49,999 nt of DNA from Flavobacteriales bacterium (GTDB taxonomy: Bacteria; Bacteroidota; Bacteroidia; Flavobacteriales_D; Crocinitomicaceae). Below, in pieces: positions 16,449 through 24,315 of this stretch (positions are counted from its first letter, which is position 1; each line of letters starts with the position of its first letter). Below the pieces are notes generated by a model. That model was not told where the DNA came from. It made no database searches and was given only the letters and a program-made list of their open reading frames with translations. The position numbers and the translations under genes are program-made. The stretch lies in NCBI GenBank assembly GCA_013373595.1, contig JABXHO010000012.1:1-49999 (forward strand). The letters run 5' to 3'.

Positions 16449-16538
16449 ATTGATTTCAGGATTCAACTCTGTTTCCTCACTACTGATCTTTTTCAATGAG
16501 ACCAACCGAAGGGTAAGCGAAGCCGAAGTCCGTTTTTT

Positions 16539-18098
16539 TTATCCTAAATCAAATTTGATTCCTTGTGCCAATGGCAACGAATCAGTATAGTTGATAGTGT
16601 TTGTTTGGCGACGCATGTATACTTTCCATGCATCAGATCCAGACTCACGTCCACCACCTGTTTCTTTCTCACCACCAAATGCACCACCGATTTCTGCTCC
16701 AGATGTACCGATGTTTACGTTGGCAATTCCACAATCAGATCCAGCTGCAGACAAGAACGCCTCAGATTCGCGAAGGTTGTTTGTCATAATCGCGGAAGAC
16801 AATCCTTGAGGAACATCATTTTGAATTGCGATCGCATTTTCAACTCCTCCAGAATACTTCATGATGTACAAAATAGGTGCGAATGTTTCAGTTTGTACAA
16901 TGTCCATATCGTTTGTTGCTTCAACGATTGCTGGTTTCACGTAGCATCCAGATTCGTATCCTTCACCTGTCAAAACACCTCCTTCAACCAAGATATTTGC
17001 TCCTTGCTCTTTCGCACTTTCCAATGCCTTCAAGTACATGTTTACAGCATCTTTGTCGATCAATGGTCCAACGTGATTGTTTTCATCCAATGGGTTACCA
17101 ATTTTCAATTGAGGATATGCTCCAGCAATTGCATTTTTCACCTTGTCGTATACTTCTTCGTGGATGATCAAACGACGCGTTGACGTACAACGTTGTCCAC
17201 ATGTTCCAACAGCACCAAATACCGCTCCTGGCACAACAATGCTCAAATCAGCAGATGGTGTAATAATGATCGCGTTGTTTCCTCCAAGCTCCAACAATGA
17301 TTTCCCCAAACGGGCACCCACTGTTTCGCTCACTGATTTTCCCATGCGTGTAGATCCTGTCGCTGATACCAAAGGAACACGTTTGTCCTCTGCCATCAAT
17401 TTTCCGATCTCTGCTCCACCAATTACCAATCCAGAAACACCTTCAGGAACATCATTCGCATCGAATACTTCTTTGGTGATTTGTTGACATGCAATAGCAG
17501 TTAGAGGTGCTTTTTCAGAAGGTTTCCAAATACATACATCTCCACAAACCCATGCAAGTGCCGTGTTCCAGTTCCATACCGCTACTGGGAAATTGAATGC
17601 TGAAATGATTCCAACAATTCCAAGTGGGTGATATTGCTCGTACATTCTGTGTCCTGGACGCTCAGAGTGCATTGTTAATCCGTGCAACTGGCGCGACAAT
17701 CCTACTGCGAAATCACAGATGTCGATCATTTCCTGAACTTCACCTAATCCTTCTTGCAAAGATTTTCCCATTTCGTAAGAAACGAGCTCTCCCAAAGGTT
17801 GTTTGTACTCACGTAATTTTTCGGCCAATTGACGAACTACCTCACCTCTTTTCGGTGCAGGAACCATTCTCCATGATTTAAACGCTTCTTGAGCCTTCAA
17901 AACTACCGCCTCATAATCCGCTTCTGTTGCCGCTGTTACGGATGCAATTACACTTCCATCAACAGGAGAAACAGAGTCAATTTTTTCTCCACGCGTGTTG
18001 AACCAACGACCTCCCGCTGATGCTCCACTGTTTACTTCTTCAATATTAAATTGAGCAAGAATATGTTTAATTCCTTGGTCTGTCAATACTTCAGCCAT
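16539..18098 (-). CDS. amaB: ALDH7-family dehydrogenase (alpha-aminoadipic semialdehyde / piperideine-6-carboxylate dehydrogenase)
   Basis: A 519-residue aldehyde dehydrogenase of full length. ALDH7 (antiquitin/AmaB) features are clear: ISAFNFPVAVWNWNTALAWVCGD, WKPSEKAPLTA, SATGSTRMGK, LLELGGNNAIII, the catalytic Cys in GTCGQRCTSTRRL, and the C-terminal signature NIGTSGAEIGGAFGGEKETG followed by GGRESGSDAWK and YMRRQTNTINYT. The family oxidises alpha-aminoadipate semialdehyde, the open form of piperideine-6-carboxylate, with NAD in lysine breakdown. No other lysine-pathway gene is present. It is a single-gene unit convergent with the gene ending at 16359, with a perfect -7 element at 18131-18138. 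Confidence 0.93.
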   Translation of the reverse strand: MAEVLTDQGIKHILAQFNIEEVNSGASAGGRWFNTRGEKIDSVSPVDGSVIASVTAATEADYEAVVLKAQEAFKSWRMVPAPKRGEVVRQLAEKLREYKQPLGELVSYEMGKSLQEGLGEVQEMIDICDFAVGLSRQLHGLTMHSERPGHRMYEQYHPLGIVGIISAFNFPVAVWNWNTALAWVCGDVCIWKPSEKAPLTAIACQQITKEVFDANDVPEGVSGLVIGGAEIGKLMAEDKRVPLVSATGSTRMGKSVSETVGARLGKSLLELGGNNAIIITPSADLSIVVPGAVFGAVGTCGQRCTSTRRLIIHEEVYDKVKNAIAGAYPQLKIGNPLDENNHVGPLIDKDAVNMYLKALESAKEQGANILVEGGVLTGEGYESGCYVKPAIVEATNDMDIVQTETFAPILYIMKYSGGVENAIAIQNDVPQGLSSAIMTNNLRESEAFLSAAGSDCGIANVNIGTSGAEIGGAFGGEKETGGGRESGSDAWKVYMRRQTNTINYTDSLPLAQGIKFDLG

Positions 18099-18130
18099 AA
18101 GATTTTTTGTTTGAAAATTTATATCTAATA

Positions 18131-18138
18131 CAAAATTA
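18131..18138 (-). promoter_or_regulatory. -7 promoter element of the ALDH7 gene
   Basis: TAATTTTG on the minus strand matches TAnnTTTG exactly, 32 nt before ATG 18098. No TTG stands at the usual spacing (nearest is 14 nt away). Confidence 0.45.
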
Positions 18139-18341
18139 CGTTAAATAAATGACAATCTTTGAAGCGACAAGGCTTCATCCTTGATGTCCTAACAGATACA
18201 AAAGCTATGAGAACAATTGACAGTAGTTTCCAACCTTTTTTGAGCAGTGCAATTGCCTACCAAGGTTGCACAAAGGTCTCATGTCTTTTCGTATTTTGTC
18301 GATCAAATAGTAAACGATAAGCGCTACAACTTCAACCTTTA

Positions 18342-18812
18342 ATGCCGCGAATAGAACTCAATACAGAAATAAACGCCCCAATTGACGTGGTGTTCGACCT
18401 GTCTAGGAGTATCGACTTGCACATAAAAACAACCGAACGATCAAAAGAGCGTGCCATTTCTGGTAAAACCAGTGGACTGATCGAGCTGAATGAAAGCGTA
18501 ACGTGGAGAGCAAAACATTTGGGTTTTACACAAAACCTTACGTCGAAAATTACCGTAATGCAACGTCCGGATATTTTCGTAGACGAGATGACGAAGGGCA
18601 TTTTCAAGTCGATGTGTCACCAGCACCTATTTCTCGAAGAGAATAATAAAACCCTCATGATCGACATTTTTGAATTCGAATCGCCATTGGGGTTCTTGGG
18701 CAAACTGGCAAACCGTCTTTTTTTAAAGCGGTATTTGGAGCGGTTCATTGTTGAACGAAATACGTACATCAAAGAGCTTGCTGAGAACGGGGCTTGGAGA
18801 GAATTTGTATGA
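18342..18812 (+). CDS. SRPBCC (START-like) superfamily protein
   Basis: A 156-residue cytoplasmic protein. It begins MPRIELNTEINAPIDVVFDL, the typical first strand and helix of the SRPBCC/polyketide-cyclase-like fold, continues with the central strand pattern (ELNESVTWRAKHLG, LTSKITVMQRPDIFVDEM), and ends in the long C-terminal helix (RLFLKRYLERFIVERNTYIK). Proteins of this fold bind hydrophobic ligands; the ligand here is unknown. It resembles the small SRPBCC proteins often called cell division inhibitors or cyclase-like in Bacteroidota. Its stop is followed within 5 nt by a pair of perfect palindromes (18817-18857). Confidence 0.82.
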   Translation: MPRIELNTEINAPIDVVFDLSRSIDLHIKTTERSKERAISGKTSGLIELNESVTWRAKHLGFTQNLTSKITVMQRPDIFVDEMTKGIFKSMCHQHLFLEENNKTLMIDIFEFESPLGFLGKLANRLFLKRYLERFIVERNTYIKELAENGAWREFV

Positions 18813-18816
18813 TCTA

Positions 18817-18857
18817 TTTCGCAATATTGCGAAATTGCAATGTGTACACATTGCGAA
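18817..18857. promoter_or_regulatory. Cluster of two perfect palindromes, probable operator
   Basis: TTTCGCAATATTGCGAAA (18817-18834) and GCAATGTGTACACATTGC (18837-18854) are both perfect 18-bp palindromes, 2 nt apart. The half-site ATTGCGAA (or its complement TTCGCAAT) occurs three times, at 18818-18825, 18826-18833 and 18850-18857. No T-run follows either, which argues against a terminator. The cluster sits about 85-125 nt upstream of the NTF2-like gene at 18942. Confidence 0.6.
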
Positions 18858-18941
18858 TCCCTCTTCAGCATATAAACCTATACAAATCACCGCTCAACAC
18901 ATTTTAAATCAGCATACCCGAAAATAATCGATCTTTCTAGT

Positions 18942-19388
18942 ATGAAATCAATTGTACTTTTCGCCCTGCTCATCAGCACAACAAGTGCCTGGAGTCAAAA
19001 CGATTCTATTGAACGATCAGAAGTTCGTGCAGTAATCGACCAACTGTTTGAGGGTATGCTCAAAGGAGATAGCACACTTGTTCGCTCTGTATTTCATCCA
19101 AGTGCACGCGCATATACTTCATATAAAAAGGGAGATGAATTTGTTTTAATGGAAGAATCAGTTGATAAATTCGTTGCTGCGGTTGGCACTCCACACGATA
19201 AAATTTGGGACGAACGCATTTCAAATGTCGTGATTCAAGTTGATGATGGTCTTGCCCAAGTGTGGATGGACTACTCTTTTTATTTAGGCGAAACCTTTAG
19301 CCATAAAGGAGTTAACGCTATGCAATTAGCGAAAAGCAACGGACACTGGCAAATAATTCAGATTGCCGATACAAGGAAGCGCGAATGA
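18942..19388 (+). CDS. Exported NTF2-like protein (DUF4440/lumazine-binding-like)
   Basis: A 148-residue protein with a signal peptide (MKSIVLFALLISTTSAWSQ). The mature part has the NTF2-like order: helices with VRAVIDQLFEGMLKGDSTLVRSVFHPSA, then strands ISNVVIQVDDGLAQVWMDYS, FYLGETFSHKGVNAM and the final GHWQIIQIADTRK. Such periplasmic members in Bacteroidota are mostly uncharacterised; a small-ligand-binding or enzymatic role cannot be decided. The upstream palindrome cluster at 18817-18857 may control it. The gap after it (19389-19534) holds only the antiporter promoter. Confidence 0.85.
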   Translation: MKSIVLFALLISTTSAWSQNDSIERSEVRAVIDQLFEGMLKGDSTLVRSVFHPSARAYTSYKKGDEFVLMEESVDKFVAAVGTPHDKIWDERISNVVIQVDDGLAQVWMDYSFYLGETFSHKGVNAMQLAKSNGHWQIIQIADTRKRE

Positions 19389-19506
19389 ACATCCAGACAA
19401 ATAGAACTCTCCGTTAAACTGCACCGAATTCACTCGAATTATCGGATCGGCCTGCCATCTCTCAATTCTTTTTTCGACTGCATACAAATCAAGTAGGTAG
19501 TTTTTT

Positions 19507-19514
19507 TATCTTTG
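19507..19514 (+). promoter_or_regulatory. -7 promoter element of the antiporter gene
   Basis: TATCTTTG matches TAnnTTTG exactly and lies 20 nt before ATG 19535. No TTG at the proper distance is seen. Confidence 0.5.
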
Positions 19515-19534
19515 GTACTAAACGAAATAAATCT

Positions 19535-20836
19535 ATGGGTAATCCTTATTTGTTGATCATGTCCATTGCGGGCATCATCATTTTAAGTTTCTTCTTTAAC
19601 ATTCTTGCCAAAAAAACGAATATTCCATCTGTATTGATGTTGATCGGTTTGGGGATGGGATTGAAAGCTATTTTGGATGCCTATGGGCTCAGTGACGACC
19701 TGAAATTCGACTCGCTGTTGGAAATTCTCGGTAATGTCGGGCTGGTGATGATCGTCCTGGAAGCCGCCCTAGACTTGAAACTCGAGAAACAAAAAACGGG
19801 GCTTATCCTGCGATCGCTAGTTGTCGCGTTGGTTGGAATTGGTGGCTCCATGTTCGCTCTGGCAGGGTTCTTTATGTACATTTTCCCGTCCACGGATTTG
19901 TATACCGCAGTTGTTTACGCCATTCCTCTGAGTATTATGAGTAGTGCCATTATCATTCCAAGTGTTGGGCGATTAACAGGCTCCAAAAAGGAATTCATGA
20001 TCTATGAAAGCACCTTCTCTGACATTCTAGGAATTATGATTTTCTACTTTATGATTGGTGCAGACGGCGGTGCCGGTGGTGGATCGATTGTATTGGAAAT
20101 CGTGCTCAATATTGGAGTAACCATATTGTTATCCGTTGTTGTGGCATACGGATTGGTATACTTATTCCAACATTTACAGATGCAAGTGAAACTATTTTTG
20201 GTGATTGGAGTACTGTTATTACTCTTCGCAGTGGGGAAATATTTCCACCTGTCGTCACTACTTATTATTCTTGCGTTCGGAGTTGTGCTCAACAATACAG
20301 ATGTCTTCTTCCGAGGTCGATTGTCCAATTTATTCGACAGTGAAAAAGTGAAGCCCATCTTGCACGACTTCCACAATTTAACGCTCGAATCCGCCTTTTT
20401 GATTCGAACTTTCTTCTTTGTAGTATTCGGATTGAGCATTACATTGAGCTCCTTGGCGAATTGGCAAGTTGCGGTAAACAGTTTCGGCATCGTGGCCATT
20501 TTGTATATCGTTCGCTACGTTGCACTGCGCATTTTTGCCAAAGAGAACTTGCTACCCGAATTGTTTATTGCTCCTCGTGGGTTGATCACCGTTCTGCTTT
20601 TCTTCGTATTGGCAAAAGACGGAACAACGCATATCGAAGCATTCGACTCTGGATTGCTACTCTACCCTATTTTGATTACAAGTATTATCATGATGATTTC
20701 GTTGATTTCATATCGCGGAGAGAAAATCACAGATGTTCTTTTCCATACGGTTCCTTTGTTCAAAACGGACAAATCAGAAGATTTAGATTCTCGTATCAGC
20801 GAAAACACAGAAAAACAAGATTTCGATGGATTTTAA
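19535..20836 (+). CDS. Cation:proton antiporter, CPA (NhaP-like) family
   Basis: A 433-residue inner-membrane protein with about 12 hydrophobic segments. It starts MGNPYLLIMSIAGIIILSFF and has the family motifs: KKTNIPSVLMLIGLGMG, LEAALDLKL, IPLSIMSSAIIIPSV, YESTFSDILGIM (the helix that carries the ion-binding acid, here with Ser in place of the usual Asn before Asp) and the APRGLITVLLFFVLA signature. It should exchange Na+ or K+ for H+ across the inner membrane; the ion is not readable. It lacks the RCK/TrkA-C regulatory domains of longer relatives, ending in a charged tail of about 45 residues. The next gene starts inside it, with an 11-nt overlap. Confidence 0.88.
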   Translation: MGNPYLLIMSIAGIIILSFFFNILAKKTNIPSVLMLIGLGMGLKAILDAYGLSDDLKFDSLLEILGNVGLVMIVLEAALDLKLEKQKTGLILRSLVVALVGIGGSMFALAGFFMYIFPSTDLYTAVVYAIPLSIMSSAIIIPSVGRLTGSKKEFMIYESTFSDILGIMIFYFMIGADGGAGGGSIVLEIVLNIGVTILLSVVVAYGLVYLFQHLQMQVKLFLVIGVLLLLFAVGKYFHLSSLLIILAFGVVLNNTDVFFRGRLSNLFDSEKVKPILHDFHNLTLESAFLIRTFFFVVFGLSITLSSLANWQVAVNSFGIVAILYIVRYVALRIFAKENLLPELFIAPRGLITVLLFFVLAKDGTTHIEAFDSGLLLYPILITSIIMMISLISYRGEKITDVLFHTVPLFKTDKSEDLDSRISENTEKQDFDGF

Positions 20837-21380
20837 ATGGTTATTTCTCGGATTAAGCCTTGCGTTTGTTTCATGTGCAGAAATGAAAGAAAGTGCGGAA
20901 ATTGCAGCGGATAATGCTGTCAACATTTGGCAAGGAAAACAAAAATTGACGGTTACGTTTCAATCGCACCGCCCGTACTGTGGAGGAGCCGCTCCCACAG
21001 AGGAGCAAGCCAAAGGATTTACAGAGCCAATGGCCAATCAAGTGTTCTATCTCTACAAGGATGAACGTCCTAATTCGGTGACTGACATGGTGAAGGTTAC
21101 TACCGATGAATCGGGTACATTCAGTATCGACTTAAAAGACGGTCGTTTCTCAATTATTAGTGAGGACAAAGCTCTCCCCTTGAAAGAGTTCATCAAAAAG
21201 AAAAAAATCGAAGGTGAGTTCTATGAGTACAGTGATGATTCATGTTTTGAAACATGGCGCACAACTCCTGAGTTTACCATTGATTTGTCGCATCCAACAG
21301 ACGAAGTTGTCACGATTAAAACAGACTGTTATACGGGAGACAATCCTTGTATGCAGTACACAGGGCCATACCGACCGTGA
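20826..21380 (+). CDS. Lipoprotein of unknown function, coupled to the antiporter gene
   Basis: A 184-residue protein with a lipoprotein signal (MDFKWLFLGLSLAFVSCAEM, lipobox FVSC). Its ATG lies 11 nt inside the end of the antiporter gene, so the two are very probably translated together. The mature part contains SHRPYCGGAAPTEE, a beta-sandwich-like stretch (FYLYKDERP, VTTDESGTFSIDLKDGRFSII) similar in style to carboxypeptidase-regulatory-like or Cna-B-type domains, and four cysteines in the mature chain (PYCGG, DSCFE, DCYTG, NPCMQ), perhaps forming disulfides. No named family recognised. Confidence 0.8.
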   Translation: MDFKWLFLGLSLAFVSCAEMKESAEIAADNAVNIWQGKQKLTVTFQSHRPYCGGAAPTEEQAKGFTEPMANQVFYLYKDERPNSVTDMVKVTTDESGTFSIDLKDGRFSIISEDKALPLKEFIKKKKIEGEFYEYSDDSCFETWRTTPEFTIDLSHPTDEVVTIKTDCYTGDNPCMQYTGPYRP

Positions 21381-21506
21381 GAAATCTCCATTTGGTTTCT
21401 GGTTCAAAATGCCTCTTTGAACAAACAGCACGTTGATTATTTTCGCACCTTTTCAATCGATTGTTTTTTTGTATCTTTCTGAAAGAAAACAAATTAACTA
21501 TCCACT

Positions 21507-21737
21507 ATGGGCTTCAAAGATTGTTCAAAGTACGAGCGAAAAGCAAACAGTTACAAGGAAGAAATAGATCTATTGGATGATCGAATCAACGATTTGATGA
21601 GTATTCCGACAAACCCAAAAACCAATCAACACATTCAGGAATTACGAGTGAAACGCAAAACGCTCGAAAAGAAAAGGGTTGAAGCATTAGATGCGCACAT
21701 CCTCTGTATGGAGTCGAATGCGAATGATTACCATTAA
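21507..21737 (+). CDS. Small coiled-coil protein (76 aa), function unknown
   Basis: A short, highly charged protein (MGFKDCSKYERKANSYKEEI) that is nearly all helix, with a coiled-coil pattern over residues 8-65 (IDLLDDRINDLM and IQELRVKRKTLEKKRVEALD). No signal peptide or membrane segment. A near-consensus -7 element TATCTTTC lies at about 21472-21479. It converges with the Rieske gene; the two stop codons are only 6 nt apart. Confidence 0.65.
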   Translation: MGFKDCSKYERKANSYKEEIDLLDDRINDLMSIPTNPKTNQHIQELRVKRKTLEKKRVEALDAHILCMESNANDYH

Positions 21738-21743
21738 TCTTGT

Positions 21744-22088
21744 TTAGCCGAACAAGCTCCATCCTTCTTTCCCCACAAACACGCCCTCTTCTTCGAACTT
21801 AATGGGGTATTTTTCGAGGTACAATCCATGCCCTCGACCTGTTTCACACGAAAAGGCATATTTGTGCCATGGGCAAATGACGAAACCGTCCTGAATGGAA
21901 CATCCCTCCAAGGACTTATTTTGATGCGGACACCTGTTCTTAAATGCATAGAATGATTCTTCTTCGCGTGCTAACATGATTTCACCGAAGGTATTTTTGA
22001 AAAGCGCGGTTTTCCAAGGTCCGAAAAAATCGAGAAGCTCTTCCTTCGATTCGAAGATTTTGTACCATTTTAGCGTTCGCTTGAACAT
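21744..22088 (-). CDS. Rieske [2Fe-2S] ferredoxin-like protein
   Basis: A 114-residue cytoplasmic protein with an intact Rieske site: Cys53 and His55 in NRCPHQNKSLEGC, and Cys72 and His75 in VICPWHKYAFSCETGRG. The length and the nitrite reductase small subunit-like arrangement fit a stand-alone Rieske ferredoxin, which passes electrons to an oxygenase or reductase. No partner enzyme is adjacent, although a quinone-oxidoreductase-like gene lies upstream on the same strand, 377 nt away. The start ATG 22088 is the only reasonable one. Confidence 0.9.
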   Translation of the reverse strand: MFKRTLKWYKIFESKEELLDFFGPWKTALFKNTFGEIMLAREEESFYAFKNRCPHQNKSLEGCSIQDGFVICPWHKYAFSCETGRGHGLYLEKYPIKFEEEGVFVGKEGWSLFG

Positions 22089-22313
22089 GTGTCTTTTAAG
22101 CTTTGATACATAAAGATAAGGAAATCATCCCCCTAAAACTTCTTACGCACATTTTAACAACTGCCAGCACCCATTTAAATGGTTTTAGCACTTTTCTAAT
22201 CAGGTAATTGAAATCTAATAGGACCGTTTTGAAACACGGATAAAAGCTCCCCAAAACACCCAGATTATAACGCATTAACCGCGCCTTTTTTTGAGGCAAA
22301 CGACACCAAAAAA

Positions 22314-22365
22314 GATGACGAGCACCCTGAGCTAGCGCGCAGCGATCCGCGAAAGGGTCGTTATC
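22314..22365. repeat. Imperfect long hairpin, REP-like intergenic element
   Basis: In the 22089-22465 gap, GATGACGAGCACCCT (22314-22328) can pair with AGGGTCGTTATC (22354-22365) with small bulges, around a G/C-rich core (GCTAGCGCGCAGCGATCCGC) that is itself unlike the surrounding A/T-rich DNA. The segment AGCTCAGGGTG on the minus strand resembles the ends of palindromic intergenic repeats common in bacteria. Frames across it look like chance. The remainder of the gap, 22089-22313, shows nothing recognisable. Confidence 0.45.
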
Positions 22366-22387
22366 TTCGAAGGTGAAGAGAAGTCGC

Positions 22388-22439
22388 AAAAAGCAGCGCA
22401 AAGGCTTCCGATAGGTCTCGGAATTTGGGCGCTTTTTTT
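22388..22439. terminator. Terminator hairpin downstream of the quinone oxidoreductase gene
   Basis: GCGC (22396-22399) pairs with GCGC (22429-22432) and TTCCGA (22406-22411) with TCGGAA (22418-22423). On the minus strand the stem is followed by GC and TTTTT (22388-22392); on the plus strand by seven T (22433-22439). It most simply ends the minus-strand gene at 22466, but it would also end a plus-strand transcript. Confidence 0.6.
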
Positions 22440-22465
22440 ACCCCAGAAAAAAGTCTCAAATAAGT

Positions 22466-23494
22466 CTACTTCCAAATAACACCCAACTTTCCAGTTGTTT
22501 TTCCGCTTTCTAATGCTGAGTGCGCCTTCGCCATTTGATCCGAGGTATAACTTCCTCCTACCTGTGGCTTGATCTTCCCTTCGGAATACAATTCCACCAC
22601 AGATTTCAAACAATGTTCGAGCACACGGGGCTTGTTATCTGCTATTTTGAGCATGTTTACGCCCAAAATATTCTTGGAACGCATCATCAACACAATGGGT
22701 GTCAAGAAGCCCATTTTTCGAACGAAATTCAATTTGGAGAGAATTCCCCACTTCCCATTCGCTAGTTCCGATCCGCCAAAGATGATCATTCGTCCACCAG
22801 AGCCGAGTAAAGCCATGTCCTTTTTATACGTAGAACCTGCGACAGGATTGTAACTAATATCCAATCGTTCACCGTTCAGGTATTTTTTAATTTGTTCGGA
22901 ATACTCCGATTCACGGTAGTTCACCACATGATCGGCTCCTAAATCGCGCACAAATTGCTCTTTGTTCGACTGTCCAACCTTTGCAATCACTTCTGCTCCT
23001 TTCAGCTTTGCCAATTGAATCAAAATAGAACCTACTCCACCTGCCGCTGCGTGAATGAGTACGCGGTCAATCGAATGAATCGGTGTTAAGTATTCTGCCA
23101 TGTAATAAGCTGTTACGCCTTGTGTACATAATGCCAATAATTCAATAGGATCTTGATCGCCAACAGCAACGGTAGCATAATCGTTGGTTACTACGTGCTT
23201 TGAATAGCCACCAAAACGACAGAAAGCAATCACTCGTTTATTCAAGTTCTCCGTATTCGCGTTCGGTCCGCAAGCGATCACTTTTCCTACAACTTCGTAT
23301 CCAACAACGCATGGAAAAGGTGGAGCTTCACGGTAGAGTCCACGGCGTGCCATCACGTCTGCATAATTCAATCCGAATGCTTCTGTTTCCACCAACACTT
23401 CGGATTCTTTGAGTTCAGGAACTTCAAATGACCGTAGGTCGAATGCTTCCTCTGCAGTTCCAGTTTTCGTTAAAAAAAATGCGCTTGATTCCAT
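22466..23494 (-). CDS. Zinc-independent medium-chain dehydrogenase (quinone oxidoreductase, VAT-1-like)
   Basis: A 342-residue MDR-superfamily enzyme. The N-terminal GroES-like part carries FGLNYADVMARRGLY and PPFPCVVGYEVVG. The nucleotide-binding part has HAAAGGVGSILIQLAK, then GADHVVNYRE and GGRMIIFGG, and the C-terminus ends GKTTGKLGVIWK. The residues that hold zinc in alcohol dehydrogenases are absent, so it should be an NADPH-dependent quinone or enone reductase; the closest group in style is the VAT-1/synaptic-vesicle-like one. Substrate unknown. It is a single gene, with 139 nt to rsmI upstream, and is followed by a terminator-like hairpin. Confidence 0.88.
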   Translation of the reverse strand: MESSAFFLTKTGTAEEAFDLRSFEVPELKESEVLVETEAFGLNYADVMARRGLYREAPPFPCVVGYEVVGKVIACGPNANTENLNKRVIAFCRFGGYSKHVVTNDYATVAVGDQDPIELLALCTQGVTAYYMAEYLTPIHSIDRVLIHAAAGGVGSILIQLAKLKGAEVIAKVGQSNKEQFVRDLGADHVVNYRESEYSEQIKKYLNGERLDISYNPVAGSTYKKDMALLGSGGRMIIFGGSELANGKWGILSKLNFVRKMGFLTPIVLMMRSKNILGVNMLKIADNKPRVLEHCLKSVVELYSEGKIKPQVGGSYTSDQMAKAHSALESGKTTGKLGVIWK

Positions 23495-23633
23495 CGTCGA
23501 TTCGTCTTTGGGGTTCGAAACGAATGTACAATTTTTTCTTTACCGCGAAGGCATGGATTTGCTTATTTGGGGTGAAATGAAACCTGCTAGTCGTCCATTT
23601 CGGCACCGCTCAACGCACGTGCTCAACGTCCGA

Positions 23634-24308
23634 TTAGTCTTTTTTCCCTTCAATCACGACAACGATTTCTCCTTTTGGTGGATGGGCTGCGTAATGCGCT
23701 GCTACTTCAGCGGCAGTTCCACGTTGAAACTCTTCGTACATTTTGGTGATTTCCCGGGCCACACACACACGGCGATCTTCTCCTAGAAATTCACCAATTT
23801 GATTGAGGCATTTTACCAATCGATGAGGCGACTCATAAAGAACAATGGTTCGTTCCTCCTCTGCCAAAACCTTCCAACGGGTTTGTCTTCCTTTTTTATG
23901 CGGAAGAAACCCTTCAAACACAAATTTATCACATGGAAATCCACTAGCGACAACCGCAGGAATCAGCGCTGCTGGTCCAGGCAAGCATTCGATTTCAATT
24001 CCTTCTTTCAAACATTCGCGAACGAGCAGAAAGCCAGGATCAGAAATTGCTGGCGTTCCAGCGTCCGAAACCAACACACACATTTCATTGGCGCGAATTC
24101 GGTCTACCGTCAACGCAAGTGACCTGTGCTCATTGTGTGCATGAAACGGTATGCACGGCTTGCTGATTTCCAAATGTTTCAACAAACGGTTCGTTGTACG
24201 AGTATCTTCTGCGAAGATCAAATCAGTTTCCTGCAAAATTCGAATTGCACGAAGGGTAATATCTTCTAAATTTCCAATGGGTGTTGGAACGAGAATGAGT
24301 TTTGCCAT
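23634..24308 (-). CDS. rsmI: 16S rRNA (cytidine(1402)-2'-O)-methyltransferase RsmI
   Basis: A 224-residue tetrapyrrole-methylase-fold enzyme. It begins MAKLILVPTPIGNLEDITLR and contains FAEDTRTTNRLLKHL, FHAHNE, LVSDAGTPAISDPGF, ECLPGPAALIPAVVASG, FEGFLPHKKGRQ and YESPHRL, all diagnostic of RsmI. It transfers a methyl group from SAM to the ribose of C1402 in the small-subunit rRNA decoding centre. It is slightly shorter than proteobacterial forms because the C-terminal extension is missing, as is common in Bacteroidota. It starts 7 nt after the RDD gene and is probably co-transcribed with it. Confidence 0.95.
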   Translation of the reverse strand: MAKLILVPTPIGNLEDITLRAIRILQETDLIFAEDTRTTNRLLKHLEISKPCIPFHAHNEHRSLALTVDRIRANEMCVLVSDAGTPAISDPGFLLVRECLKEGIEIECLPGPAALIPAVVASGFPCDKFVFEGFLPHKKGRQTRWKVLAEEERTIVLYESPHRLVKCLNQIGEFLGEDRRVCVAREITKMYEEFQRGTAAEVAAHYAAHPPKGEIVVVIEGKKD

Positions 24309-24315
24309 GTGTTTT

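Noticed and set aside
21402-21422. GTTCAAA/TTTGAAC stem after the lipoprotein gene
   Set aside because: A 7-bp A/T-rich stem with no T-run on either strand; not enough for a terminator call.
22096-22613. Two minus-strand frames of 93-101 residues
   Set aside because: Cys/Arg/Phe-rich chance translations across a hairpin block and the end of the quinone oxidoreductase gene.
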